Assembly: GCA_045654205.1 (NCBI GenBank)
Contig: JAZOMZ010000009.1
Location: forward strand, 1-64,000
Source of the DNA: Enterocola sp045654205
Lineage (GTDB): Bacteria; Bacteroidota; Bacteroidia; Bacteroidales; Paludibacteraceae
DNA: 64,000 nucleotides
Direction: 5' to 3'
Below, piece after piece: positions 17,677 to 26,296 of this stretch. The notes under the pieces are model-generated. The model worked only from the letters and a program-made list of their open reading frames with translations. It did not search any database and had not been told where the DNA came from. The position numbers and the translations under genes were made by a program. Within the stretch, counting starts at the first letter, position 1. Each line of letters opens with the position of its first letter.

Positions 17677-19053
17677 TTATAATAACCATTTAATGTATTT
17701 GAATAACGAGTATGGCATGTAGCGGAATGGGACGTCGAGCCATGTTGGGGTGTAGACTACGGTGCGTTTGTGAGAGAACGCTGCGAAGCTGTCTTTGCCG
17801 TGGTAGCAACCAAGACCAGAATTTCCTACGCCACCAAAAGGTGAGTTCTCGTTGGCAATGTGCATAATGGTATCGTTAAGGCATGCTCCACCAGAGCTGC
17901 ACATTTTAATTGCGTTCCATGCTCTCTTGTTGTTTCCGAAGTAGTAAAACGCAAGTGGTTTTGGGCGAGAGTTTACAAGAGCAAGAGCCTCATTATAATC
18001 TTCAAATTCTATAACAGGAAGGATAGGACCAAAGATTTCATTGCTCATTACAGGAGAGTCTAGGTCTGTAACTTTAAGTAGAGTAGGCTCTATGTAACGT
18101 TCTTTTTCATCGGTGCTTCCACCAAGTAAAATTTCGCCATCTTTTAAATACGAAGACACTCGGTTAAATTCTTTAGGGTTTACCATTCGCACAAAGTGGG
18201 CGCTTGATTTCACGTTTTCGCCGTGCATCTTCTTTATGTTTGCTTCAAAGCGTTTTACAAACTCCTCTGTTTTACTTTTATGTATTAAAACATAGTCTGG
18301 AGCAATGCAAGTTTGACCAGAATTTAATGTCTTTCCCCATGAGATACGACGTGCTGCCATTTCTATATTTGCTGTGTCGTCTATTATGCAAGGGCTCTTT
18401 CCGCCAAGCTCAAGAATTACAGGAGTAAGGTGTTTTGCAGCTGCTGTCATAACAGTTTTGCCAAGTGAAGGGCTACCTGTAAAGAAGATGGTGTCAAACT
18501 TTAAATCTAGTAGTTGACCGTTTACTTCTCTGTTGCCTTGTACTATTGCGATATAATTTTCGTCGAAGGTTTCTTTAATCATTTGCTCCATCACAGTAGA
18601 AACTGTTTCTACGTATGGTGATGGTTTTAGTATTGCTGTACAACCAGATGAAATAGCACCTACTAATGGGTTAAGTAGAAGTTGAACAGGGTAGTTCCAA
18701 GGAGCAATAATCAAACTATTGCCAAGTGGCTCTTGTACTTGATATGTGCTCGAAGGGAAAAGTTTAAGTGGGGTTTTCACATATCTTTTCTTGCTCCAAG
18801 ATTTTACGTGATGTAGGTGATTTTTGATTTCACCTAGCACAATGCTTATTTCTGTAAGATAAGCTTCTTCATAAGATTTATGAAGGTCTTTGTAAAGTGC
18901 TTCGCTTAGTGGTTTTTCCCATTTAAGAAGTGCTGAGTAAAGCTTTTTCAGCATCGCTTTACGAAATTTAATGTCGTAAGTAGCACGGGTAGCAAAGAAT
19001 TGCTGTTGTAGGGAGTGAATTTCTTTGATTTTTGAGAATTCAGTATTTATCAT
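17677..19053 (-). CDS. Aldehyde dehydrogenase family protein
   Basis: This 458-aa protein has the ALDH fold of the short class-3-like group, which ends in hydrophobic residues (DVPFRYMPYSLFKYIKWLL). The catalytic Cys is in NSGQTCIAPDYV (near 245) and the general-base Glu in LELGGKSPC (near 213). NAD(P) binding includes FTGSPSLGK near 190. It oxidises aldehydes to acids, but the substrate cannot be told from sequence. It stands alone between two terminators. Confidence 0.9.
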   Translation of the reverse strand: MINTEFSKIKEIHSLQQQFFATRATYDIKFRKAMLKKLYSALLKWEKPLSEALYKDLHKSYEEAYLTEISIVLGEIKNHLHHVKSWSKKRYVKTPLKLFPSSTYQVQEPLGNSLIIAPWNYPVQLLLNPLVGAISSGCTAILKPSPYVETVSTVMEQMIKETFDENYIAIVQGNREVNGQLLDLKFDTIFFTGSPSLGKTVMTAAAKHLTPVILELGGKSPCIIDDTANIEMAARRISWGKTLNSGQTCIAPDYVLIHKSKTEEFVKRFEANIKKMHGENVKSSAHFVRMVNPKEFNRVSSYLKDGEILLGGSTDEKERYIEPTLLKVTDLDSPVMSNEIFGPILPVIEFEDYNEALALVNSRPKPLAFYYFGNNKRAWNAIKMCSSGGACLNDTIMHIANENSPFGGVGNSGLGCYHGKDSFAAFSHKRTVVYTPTWLDVPFRYMPYSLFKYIKWLL

Positions 19054-19067
19054 AGTTCTTACATTTA

Positions 19068-19106
19068 AAAAGAGAAATCTTATTAAGGGGTTAAGATTTC
19101 TCTTTT
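19068..19106 (-). terminator. Terminator of the trxB operon
   Basis: A 15-bp nearly perfect stem (AAAAGAGAAATCTTA / TAAGATTTCTCTTTT) lies 20 nt after the trxB stop and is followed by T-rich sequence on the minus strand. Confidence 0.85.
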
Positions 19107-19125
19107 GGTTTTAATAATTGTTTAT

Positions 19126-20067
19126 TTACTTAAGATTGTTATGTAGCAAATATCTTTCCGCCTCAATTGCAGCCTTGCAACCACTACCTGCTGAGGTGAT
19201 TGCTTGACGGTAGATAGGGTCGGCTACGTCGCCAGCTGCGTAAACTCCTTCTACGCTAGTTTGAGCAGAATTATTTTTAGTTACGATATAGCCTTGTTCG
19301 TCGGTGTCGATAAAGTCTGCAAACACTTTTGAGTTTGGCTGATGGCCAATAGCTAGGAAGAAACCATCTATGTCGATGTGTACGTTTTCTTCTGTTTCTT
19401 CGCCTTTGTTTTTCACTAGGTCTGCGCCATCTAGGTCAAATTTACCTGTTAAACCAAGGGTTTGGTGTTTGAACAGAACTGTAATATTTTCTTTGTTTAG
19501 AACTCTTTCTTGCATTACTTGAGAGGCACGAAGCACATCTCTGCGTACAATTAAATACACTTGTTTGCATAGGGTAGAAAGGTAAAGAGCTTCTTCACAA
19601 GCTGTATCGCCACCGCCCACAACGGCTACAGTTTTCTTTCTGTAGAAGAAACCGTCACATGTGGCACAAGCAGAAACACCTGCACCGCGAAGTCTTGCTT
19701 CGTCTGGAAGACCTAGGTATTTGGCAGAGGCACCTGTGGCAATAATTACTGTGTGTGCTTCAATAGTTTGTTCTCCGTCGATAACTACTTTTTTTGGAGA
19801 ACAAGAGAAATCTACTTCTGTGGCAATACCTGTGCGGATTTCTGTGCCGAAACGTAGTGCTTGTTTTCTGATGTCTTCCATCATTTCTACACCAGAAGTG
19901 CCTTCTGGATAGCCAGGGAAGTTTTCAATATCTGTGGTAGTGGTTAATTGACCTCCAGGTTGAATACCTTCATAAACCACAGGGTTTAAACCTGCTCTAG
20001 AGGCATAAATAGCGGCAGTAAGCCCTGCAGGACCTGTGCCTAAAATAAGACATTTTATTACACTCAT
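19126..20067 (-). CDS. trxB: Thioredoxin-disulfide reductase
   Basis: This 313-aa flavoenzyme transfers electrons from NADPH to thioredoxin. FAD binds at GTGPAGLTAAIYASRAG (10-26), the redox disulfide is Cys134-Ala-Thr-Cys137, and NADPH binds at VVGGGDTACEEALYL (about 150-164). The C-terminal GVYAAGDV motif near 280 completes FAD binding. It lies 6 nt after lolA and is the last gene of the pyrB-pyrI-flavin reductase-lolA-trxB string. Confidence 0.97.
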   Translation of the reverse strand: MSVIKCLILGTGPAGLTAAIYASRAGLNPVVYEGIQPGGQLTTTTDIENFPGYPEGTSGVEMMEDIRKQALRFGTEIRTGIATEVDFSCSPKKVVIDGEQTIEAHTVIIATGASAKYLGLPDEARLRGAGVSACATCDGFFYRKKTVAVVGGGDTACEEALYLSTLCKQVYLIVRRDVLRASQVMQERVLNKENITVLFKHQTLGLTGKFDLDGADLVKNKGEETEENVHIDIDGFFLAIGHQPNSKVFADFIDTDEQGYIVTKNNSAQTSVEGVYAAGDVADPIYRQAITSAGSGCKAAIEAERYLLHNNLK

Positions 20068-20073
20068 ATTATT

Positions 20074-20718
20074 TTATCTAAGGTCTATAAGCATGGCTTT
20101 TGGATATTTTGTTGTGTCAAAATCCAAATCCTCTGGCTTATAATTTAGGTTAGTTTTTAGTTTTGTTATCTTGATGGTACTTACCATACCATTTTTGTTG
20201 TGTGTGCTTACGCCAACAGGTTCAAATGTTTTGGTATCTACAGAAATGGTAGATTTAAAGAAAGGGTCTTCTTTATCTTCTGGATAAAGACTAATTACAG
20301 CAATTTCTCTGCCATTTTCAGTAATGATTTCTGGTGCAGTAATGGTGTAACCCTTTTTGTAACTTCCCATAATAGCAGTTGGATCTATTCCTTCCAATTC
20401 CTCTGTAATAGGCTCAGAAACAGTAATTTCATTGGCTTGTTTGTTGTACATGTACAGATATTTGCCATTGAAAGTCATATTGGCAAGTGCAGTGTCAAGG
20501 ATAAATCTCTTGCCTTGTGTTTTAAGTGTACCTTTAATACTATTGGTAGTGCCACTCTGTGGGTCTTCCAACTCTATTTTTAGTTGTAATTCTGTACCAG
20601 TAGAGTTTTTGTAGGTATCAGACATTTTGTCTAGTAGTTCTACAGATTTTGGATCTAATTGTGCAAATGCAGATGCAATAAACGATAAACAAATAAGTAA
20701 ACTAAATAATTTTTTCAT
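20074..20718 (-). CDS. lolA: Outer-membrane lipoprotein carrier LolA
   Basis: This approximately 214-aa periplasmic protein ferries lipoproteins from the inner to the outer membrane. A cleavable signal peptide (KKLFSLLICLSFIASAFA) is followed by an unclosed beta-barrel pattern typical of LolA: TGTELQLKIELEDPQSG, FILDTALANMTFNGKYLYMY, and a C-terminal DLDFDTTKYPKA. The start at 20718 (MKKLF) is preferred to an ATG ten codons upstream, which would bury the signal peptide and overlap the preceding gene. Confidence 0.88.
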   Translation of the reverse strand: MKKLFSLLICLSFIASAFAQLDPKSVELLDKMSDTYKNSTGTELQLKIELEDPQSGTTNSIKGTLKTQGKRFILDTALANMTFNGKYLYMYNKQANEITVSEPITEELEGIDPTAIMGSYKKGYTITAPEIITENGREIAVISLYPEDKEDPFFKSTISVDTKTFEPVGVSTHNKNGMVSTIKITKLKTNLNYKPEDLDFDTTKYPKAMLIDLR

Positions 20719-20719
20719 A

Positions 20720-21313
20720 TTATTTCTTTTTTTGAACAGACCAACCAAATTTTCCTATTTTGTGGCCTAAGCCATAATATTGACCATGGCTGTATGCTAA
20801 AAGTTTAGCGGCTTCTAGGTCGAATGCGTCTGTTTCTGGGTTGATGTATTTAGCATCGGCTTGCACGTTTACCACTTTGGCAATAAACATATCGTGTGTT
20901 CCCAACTCTTTTACTTCTACCACTTCACATTCTATATTAAGTGGAGATTCTTTGATGATAGGAGCATTTACCATTTGTGCCTTTTCGGCGGTAAGCTTCA
21001 TTTCTGCAAACTTGTTGTAGTCTTTTCCACTTCTCACGCCGCACCAGTCTGTGGCGTATGCCATATCTTCTGTAGTAAGGTTTAGTACAAAACAACCGCT
21101 ACGTTTGATAATATCGTATGAGTGACGTGATTTTCTCACCGAGATATAACACATAGCAGGGTCGGAACAAATAGTGCCAGTCCAACTTACAGTAAGAATG
21201 TTATATTCGGCTTCGTTTTCACCACAACTTACCATTAGGGCTGGAAGAGGGTAGATAAGTGTGCCTGGTTTCCATTGAAGTTTGCCAGAAGGGCTAATAT
21301 TTTTTTCTTGCAT
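20720..21313 (-). CDS. Flavin reductase family protein (FMN-binding split barrel)
   Basis: This 197-aa protein has the flavin reductase-like split-barrel pattern: an N-terminal PALMVSCGENEAEYNILTVSWTG-type region near 24-46 that binds FMN, YISVRKSRHSYDII near 57-70, and GYGLG-like tail residues. It may supply reduced flavin or reduce a small substrate; the partner is unknown. It follows pyrI with the stop and start nearly touching and precedes lolA by 1 nt. Confidence 0.85.
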   Translation of the reverse strand: MQEKNISPSGKLQWKPGTLIYPLPALMVSCGENEAEYNILTVSWTGTICSDPAMCYISVRKSRHSYDIIKRSGCFVLNLTTEDMAYATDWCGVRSGKDYNKFAEMKLTAEKAQMVNAPIIKESPLNIECEVVEVKELGTHDMFIAKVVNVQADAKYINPETDAFDLEAAKLLAYSHGQYYGLGHKIGKFGWSVQKKK

Positions 21314-21765
21314 TATTTTAAAATTAAGTCTTCTGCTTTAATGTATCTTTCGCAATAGTGGCATTTCACTGTGCGATTTTCTTTGTTTACCACGTGGAAA
21401 TGTGTTGTTACATTTTGTTTGTTTGTAATACACATTGGGTTTACGCATTGAAGTACGTCGTACACTTCATCTGGCATAACACATTCGTTTTTCTCTACCA
21501 CTTGGTAATCTTTGATAATGTTGATGCGAACTGTTGGTGCAATTAGGGCAATTTTATTAAGTTCTTGTGGGTCAATGTATTTACCTGAAATCTTAATAAC
21601 GCCTTTTTTGCCAAGTTTGTTACTATCTAGGTTGTTGCCAATGGTAATTTGGTCTGTTAATGTATCTAGATGAAGAATATTTACTATTTGGAATAACTTG
21701 TCGGCTGGAATATGGTCTATTACAGTGCCATTTTCTAGTGCTCGTACTACTAATTCTTTTTTCAT
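21313..21765 (-). CDS. pyrI: Aspartate carbamoyltransferase regulatory subunit
   Basis: This 150-aa subunit binds nucleotide effectors and adjusts the activity of PyrB. It contains the N-terminal allosteric domain (about 1-95, IDHIPADKLFQI near 16-27) and a C-terminal zinc site made of CVNPMC and CHYC (Cys near 109, 114, 137, 140), which contacts the catalytic chains. It follows pyrB by 12 nt. Such PyrB-PyrI pairs are usual in Bacteroidales. Confidence 0.97.
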   Translation of the reverse strand: MKKELVVRALENGTVIDHIPADKLFQIVNILHLDTLTDQITIGNNLDSNKLGKKGVIKISGKYIDPQELNKIALIAPTVRINIIKDYQVVEKNECVMPDEVYDVLQCVNPMCITNKQNVTTHFHVVNKENRTVKCHYCERYIKAEDLILK

Positions 21766-21777
21766 GTTCTTTGTTTT

Positions 21778-22680
21778 TTAAACAAGTCCTAAAATATCGC
21801 AAATAACAGCTTGACGAGCAAATACACCATTGCGAGCTTGCTCAAAATAATATGCCTTTGGATTATCATCTACATCTTCTGAAATCTCGTTTACACGTGG
21901 AAGTGGATGAAGAATGCGAAGATTATCTTTGCTGCCGTCGAGCATGCTGTTGTGTAGGGTATAGGTATTTTTAACCTTTTCGTATTCCACTAGGTCGGTG
22001 AAGCGTTCTTGTTGCACGCGAGTCATATATAGAATATCGGTTTCTTTTAGTATCTCATTCATGTCTTCTAGTTCTCTGAATGGGATATTATGTTTTTTGC
22101 AATAGTCTATATATTGTTCTGGCATACGAAGTTCTTTTGGAGCAACAAAGTTGAATGTTGGGTTGAAGAAACGCATTGCCATAAGCAGTGAGTGAACTGT
22201 ACGACCATATTTAAGGTCGCCCACCATACTAAGGTTCAAGCCTTCTAGAGTGCCTTGTGTTTTCTTGATAGAATAAAGGTCTAGCATGGTTTGAGTAGGG
22301 TGTTGGTTTGCACCGTCTCCTGCGTTAATCACTGGCACAGAAGATACTTCAGAGGCAAGTCTGGCAGCACCTTCTACTGGGTGACGCATAATGATAAGGT
22401 CGGCATAGTTGCTCACCATTTTAATGGTATCTTTAAGGGTTTCGCCTTTTGACGAGCTTGATGTGGCTGCATCTGAGAAACCTATAACTCTACCGCCAAG
22501 TCTGTTTACTGCTGTTTCAAAGCTTAGACGTGTGCGTGTAGATGGCTCAAAGAATAGTGTAGCTACTAGTTTGCCGTCTAATAGTTTGTTATTAGGATTT
22601 TGCTCAAATTTTTCAGCTAAATCTAATATGCGTAAAATGTATTCTTTACTGCAATCTGATATAGATACTAGACTTTTCAT
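21778..22680 (-). CDS. pyrB: Aspartate carbamoyltransferase catalytic subunit
   Basis: This 300-aa enzyme makes carbamoyl-aspartate, the first committed step of pyrimidine synthesis. The carbamoyl-phosphate loop FFEPSTRTRLSFE lies near 43-55 and HPTQTMLDL near 127-135; the 240s loop includes RILHPLPRVNEI. Its length is close to the 310 aa of E. coli PyrB. The upstream region carries an array of heptamers that reaches to about 20 bp from the ATG, overlapping where a promoter would be expected. Confidence 0.97.
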   Translation of the reverse strand: MKSLVSISDCSKEYILRILDLAEKFEQNPNNKLLDGKLVATLFFEPSTRTRLSFETAVNRLGGRVIGFSDAATSSSSKGETLKDTIKMVSNYADLIIMRHPVEGAARLASEVSSVPVINAGDGANQHPTQTMLDLYSIKKTQGTLEGLNLSMVGDLKYGRTVHSLLMAMRFFNPTFNFVAPKELRMPEQYIDYCKKHNIPFRELEDMNEILKETDILYMTRVQQERFTDLVEYEKVKNTYTLHNSMLDGSKDNLRILHPLPRVNEISEDVDDNPKAYYFEQARNGVFARQAVICDILGLV

Positions 22681-22700
22681 TTTTAATAGGAATTAAAAAT

Positions 22701-22746
22701 AGTTAGGAGTTAGGAGTTAGGAGTTAGGAGTTAGGAGTTAGGAGTT
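22701..22746 (+). repeat. Heptamer tandem array (AGTTAGG)6 upstream of pyrB
   Basis: Six perfect copies of AGTTAGG, then a partial unit. The array is followed by inverted, diverged units (CCTAATTCCTAATT) at 22756-22769 and 22796-22808. The region between pyrB and DUF1015 (22681-22809) holds no gene. Confidence 0.95.
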
Positions 22747-22809
22747 CAATATAATTCCTAATTCCTAATTATTCACTGACGTTCATCAGTACGTCCTAAT
22801 TCCTAATTG

Positions 22810-24051
22810 TTATACTAACTTGTGGATTACTAGACCTGAGCGAAGTTTTGGTTCAAACCAAGTGGTTTTTGGAGGCATAATGTTGCCAGTGTCTGCAATG
22901 TCGATAAGTTGTTTCATTGAAACAGGATATAGAGCAAGAGCCACTTTCATTTCGCCGCTGTCTACACGTTTTTTAAGTTCGCCAAGACCACGGATACCAC
23001 CAACGAAGTCGATACGTTTGTCACTTCTTAAGTCTTTAATGCCTAGGATTTCGTCAAGGATTAGGTTTGAAGAAATAGTTACGTCTAGTACGCCGATAGG
23101 GTCGTTGTCGTTGTATGTGCCTTCTTTTGCTGTTAAAGAATACCATTTACCGCTTAGGTAAAGTGAGAAATTGTGAAGTGCGTTTGGTTTGTAGATTTCT
23201 TCACCCATTTCTTTTACGTCGAAGTTTGCTTCTAGTGCTTTTAGGAATTCTTCGTCAGAAAGACCATTCAAATCTTTCACTACGCGGTTGTAGTCGATAA
23301 TGTTTAGTTGGTTGTCTGGGAAACAAACTGCTAGGAAGTAGTTGTATTCTTCGTCGCCAACGTGATTTGGGTTTTGTTTGCGTTTTTCGTCGCCTACAAG
23401 AGCAGCTGCTGCACTACGGTGGTGACCGTCTGCGATATACATTGCTGGGAATTCAGCGAAAATTTCTGTGATGCGAGCAATAGTTGCAGCGTCGTCGATT
23501 ACCCAGAAGTGGTGACCGAAACCGTCAGGAGCAACGAAGTCGTATTCAGCTTCGCCAGCTACAACTTTAGATACGATAGCATCTAGTTCGTCTTGGTGAG
23601 GGAATGCAAAGAATACTGGTTCGATGTTTGCGTTGTTTACACGAACGTGTTTCATACGGTCTTCTTCTTTGTCTCTACGTGTAAGCTCGTGTTTTTTGAT
23701 TTTGCCAGTCATGTAGTCTTCTACTGCTGCGCAAACTACTAGACCATATTGGGTTCTGCCATTCATGGTTTGTGCATAAACGTAGTATTTGTCTTCTGCG
23801 TCTTGTACCAACCAACCATTGTCTTGGAATTTTTGGAAGTTTTCTGCAGCTTTAGCATAAACTCTTTCGTCGTGTTCATCTGTACCTACAGGGAAGTCAA
23901 TTTCTGGCTTAATGATGTGGTAAAGTGATTTTTCGTTACCTTCTGCTTCTGCGCGTGCTTCTTCAGAGTTTAATACGTCGTATGGACGAGAAGCTACTTG
24001 TTCTACAAGTGCTTTTGGTGGGCGGATACCCTTAAATGGTTTTACTATCAT
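22810..24051 (-). CDS. DUF1015 family protein
   Basis: This 413-aa protein matches the DUF1015 family: N-terminal IVKPFKGIRPPKALVEQVASRPYDVL, central LTRRDKEEDRMKHVR and YIADGHHRSAAA near 210. The GHHR motif is the family's best conserved feature and may be catalytic, but no function is established. In other bacteria the gene is often beside serine or phosphoglycerate pathway genes; that context is absent here. It is flanked on both sides by heptamer arrays in inverted orientation, so it forms an isolated cassette. Confidence 0.85.
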   Translation of the reverse strand: MIVKPFKGIRPPKALVEQVASRPYDVLNSEEARAEAEGNEKSLYHIIKPEIDFPVGTDEHDERVYAKAAENFQKFQDNGWLVQDAEDKYYVYAQTMNGRTQYGLVVCAAVEDYMTGKIKKHELTRRDKEEDRMKHVRVNNANIEPVFFAFPHQDELDAIVSKVVAGEAEYDFVAPDGFGHHFWVIDDAATIARITEIFAEFPAMYIADGHHRSAAAALVGDEKRKQNPNHVGDEEYNYFLAVCFPDNQLNIIDYNRVVKDLNGLSDEEFLKALEANFDVKEMGEEIYKPNALHNFSLYLSGKWYSLTAKEGTYNDNDPIGVLDVTISSNLILDEILGIKDLRSDKRIDFVGGIRGLGELKKRVDSGEMKVALALYPVSMKQLIDIADTGNIMPPKTTWFEPKLRSGLVIHKLV

Positions 24052-24108
24052 GATATTATATTTAAGTTATTTGAATTCTTTTTTTATTATTTATCATTTA
24101 ACTCCTAA

Positions 24109-24180
24109 CTGCCTAACGGCGATTAATGGCTGCACTCGGCATAGTTCAAACAAGTTTGACTCTGCTCTCGTTTGCACATT
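24109..24180. repeat. GC-richer intergenic palindrome-like element
   Basis: The region between DUF1015 and mnmD holds an imperfect inverted repeat centred on GTTCAAACAAGTTTGAC (24141-24157), with CACTCGGCATA on one side and CTGCTCTCGTTTGC on the other. A related arrangement (ACTCGTTATACTCAAACA) is found at 30260-30277. Base composition is richer in GC than the surroundings, which suggests a dispersed palindromic repeat. Confidence 0.45.
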
Positions 24181-24184
24181 AATT

Positions 24185-24219
24185 CCTAACTCCTAACTCC
24201 TAACTCCTAACTCCTAACT
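24185..24219 (-). repeat. Heptamer tandem array (AGTTAGG)5 at the 3' end of mnmD
   Basis: Five perfect copies of CCTAACT on the plus strand, i.e. AGTTAGG on the minus strand. The last coding codons and the stop of mnmD fall inside it. It is in the opposite orientation to the array at 22701. Confidence 0.95.
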
Positions 24220-24857
24220 GCGGTCAGCTTTTCGCGTTTGCCGGGAGGACCGGGTAGGCGATATACTGTAAATCCTGCGGCCTGCAGATTGCGGCGCACA
24301 TATCCTTTGGCACAATAAGTGGTAAGGATGGCGTTTGCATTGCAAGCATCGTATATTTTTTTGAAAAGGTCTAACGACCAAAGTTCGGGTTGCTTTTCTG
24401 GTGAAAATGCGTCATAATACACCACATCAAACTTCAATTCATTAAATTCTAATGAATTAAAATCACCTTGTATTTTTAGCATTTCAAAGTTAGTAGAAAT
24501 TTTTGAGATTTCACCCCATTTAGAGGTATGAAGTTTTAAAAAATCTTCATTTTTTTCTGGCGACAAAATTTGGGCGAAATTTAGAGTCTTTGCTTGTTCT
24601 TCTGAGATAGGGTAGAGTTCTACTGTGTAGTAATGAATTTTCTTGCCTGTTTTTTCGGCCTCAAGCATTGTAAGAAAGGCATTTAGCCCCGTTCCAAACC
24701 CCATTTCGAGTATATGAATCTCATCTTTTTTGCATTCATTTAGCCCATCTTTTATAAAAATGTGTTGGCTCTCTTGAATTGCCCCATGAGTGGAATGATA
24801 ATGCTCCCCAATTATTTCATTATATAGTGTTGTAGAACCGTCCTCTGTGAGTAACAT
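24207..24857 (-). CDS. mnmD: tRNA 5-aminomethyl-2-thiouridine methyltransferase MnmD
   Basis: This 216-aa SAM-dependent methyltransferase corresponds to the MnmD half of MnmC, which completes mnm5s2U in the wobble position of some tRNAs. The SAM site is EMGFGTGLNAFL (about 50-61) and the family signature YYDAFSPEKQPELW is near 150. No FAD oxidase domain is attached. The end PGPPGKREKLTA is conserved, but the last residues VRS and the TAG stop are encoded by the heptamer array. Confidence 0.88.
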   Translation of the reverse strand: MLLTEDGSTTLYNEIIGEHYHSTHGAIQESQHIFIKDGLNECKKDEIHILEMGFGTGLNAFLTMLEAEKTGKKIHYYTVELYPISEEQAKTLNFAQILSPEKNEDFLKLHTSKWGEISKISTNFEMLKIQGDFNSLEFNELKFDVVYYDAFSPEKQPELWSLDLFKKIYDACNANAILTTYCAKGYVRRNLQAAGFTVYRLPGPPGKREKLTAVRS

Positions 24858-24879
24858 ATTGTGTAAAATTTATAGCATA

Positions 24880-24887
24880 CAAATTTA
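24880..24887 (-). promoter_or_regulatory. mnmD promoter -7 box
   Basis: TAAATTTG on the minus strand is a perfect TAnnTTTG box, about 23 nt before the ATG. Confidence 0.5.
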
Positions 24888-24944
24888 CGAAAAATAAAGT
24901 AATAAAAAGTTATGTTCTGTATGTGTTTTTCCGTTTATATTAAC

Positions 24945-24952
24945 TATTTTTG
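24945..24952 (+). promoter_or_regulatory. Promoter -7 box of the DUF2130 gene
   Basis: TATTTTTG matches TAnnTTTG, 23 nt before the ATG at 24976. Confidence 0.5.
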
Positions 24953-24975
24953 CGTGAATCTAAATAATCTCTGTT

Positions 24976-26289
24976 ATGAAAGAATTAAAATGTCCTAAAT
25001 GTGGAAATGTGTTTCAAGTTGATGAGGCAGATTATGCTTCTATTGTGAGTCAAGTGAAAAATCAAGAGTTTGAAAGTGAGATACAGGCACGTTTAAAAGA
25101 AATAGAAACACAGAATAAATTATCTCAAGAGGCAAATGAATTAAAACAAAGTCAAAAACATCAAATAGAATTAAGTGAAAAGCTGTTGGCTCTTTCAAAA
25201 AAGGAAAGCGAAATAGAACAACTTAAGGCTCAACTTAATAGTTTTAATCAGACAAAACAATTAGAAATAGAGGCTGAACGTGCTAAAAATATACAAGAAA
25301 TAGCAAAATTAAAGGCAGTTATAGACCAGAATGAAAGTAATCTGCGTATAGCAATTTTAGAAGAACAAAATAAGGCTAAAGAAGAAATTCAAAAGAAAGA
25401 GACTTCATTACAACAGCTTCGTAATCAAATAGTAATAAATGAAAAAGAAGTAAGTATTCGTGAGTCAAGTATTAGAGAACATTACGAGCTTCAACTAAAA
25501 CAAAAGCAGGAGCAGGTAGATTATTATAAAGATTTAAAAGCAAAACTTTCTACAAAAATGGTAGGAGAAACTCTAGAAGAACATTGCCATATAGAGTTTA
25601 ACCGTATGCGTACGAGCATGTTCCCTAAAGCATATTTTGAAAAGGATAACGATATTAGTACAGGAACAAAAGGTGATTTTATTTTTAGAGATTATGATGA
25701 CGGTATGGAATATGTGTCTATTATGTTTGAGATGAAAAACGAAAATGACACTACTTCTACAAAAAAGAAAAACGAAGATTTCTTTGCAAAACTAGACAAA
25801 GACCGTAATGATAAAAAATGCGAATATGCTGTGCTTGTAACCTTGTTGGAACCAGAGAGTGAATTGTATAATCAAGGTATAGTGGATGTTTCTTATAAAT
25901 ATCCAAAGATGTTTGTGGTGCGTCCTCAGTTCTTTTTGCCTATGATTTCGCTTCTTACACAAGCTGCAAAAAAGAGCATTGATTACCAAAAAGAACTAAC
26001 ATTAGCTCGTCAGCAACATTTAGATATTACCAAATTTGAAGATAAAATAAACGACTTCAAAGATAAATTTGGTCGCAATTATCGCCTTGCTAGCGAAAAA
26101 TTCCAAACAGCTATAGCTGAGATAGAAAAATCTATAGATCACCTAAATAAGATTAAGGCTGCACTTCTTAGCTCAGAAAATAATCTGCGTATAGCAAATG
26201 AAAGGGCAGAAGAGTTGACGATAAAAAAACTTACTCATGGCAACCCAACCATGAAAAAAATGTTTGAAGATGCTAAAGTAGTTGAATAG
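24976..26289 (+). CDS. DUF2130 domain-containing protein
   Basis: This 437-aa protein begins with a small zinc-binding motif, CPKCGNVFQV (6-15), followed by a long coiled coil (about 30-190, Glu/Lys/Gln-rich). The DUF2130 domain (about 190-380) includes EEHCHIEFNRMRTSMFP and GDFIFRDYDDGMEYVSIMFEMKNE, whose spaced acidic and Lys residues resemble a restriction-endonuclease-like core. A further coiled coil closes the protein. Function is unknown; a nucleic-acid role is inference. It converges on the BASS transporter with 7 bp between stops. Confidence 0.85.
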   Translation: MKELKCPKCGNVFQVDEADYASIVSQVKNQEFESEIQARLKEIETQNKLSQEANELKQSQKHQIELSEKLLALSKKESEIEQLKAQLNSFNQTKQLEIEAERAKNIQEIAKLKAVIDQNESNLRIAILEEQNKAKEEIQKKETSLQQLRNQIVINEKEVSIRESSIREHYELQLKQKQEQVDYYKDLKAKLSTKMVGETLEEHCHIEFNRMRTSMFPKAYFEKDNDISTGTKGDFIFRDYDDGMEYVSIMFEMKNENDTTSTKKKNEDFFAKLDKDRNDKKCEYAVLVTLLEPESELYNQGIVDVSYKYPKMFVVRPQFFLPMISLLTQAAKKSIDYQKELTLARQQHLDITKFEDKINDFKDKFGRNYRLASEKFQTAIAEIEKSIDHLNKIKAALLSSENNLRIANERAEELTIKKLTHGNPTMKKMFEDAKVVE

Positions 26290-26296
26290 GAGTGAG

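Noticed and set aside
22701..22808. Heptamer arrays as a second CRISPR or as a phage integration site
   Set aside because: The unit is 7 bp with no spacers, so it is a simple tandem repeat; no integrase is near.
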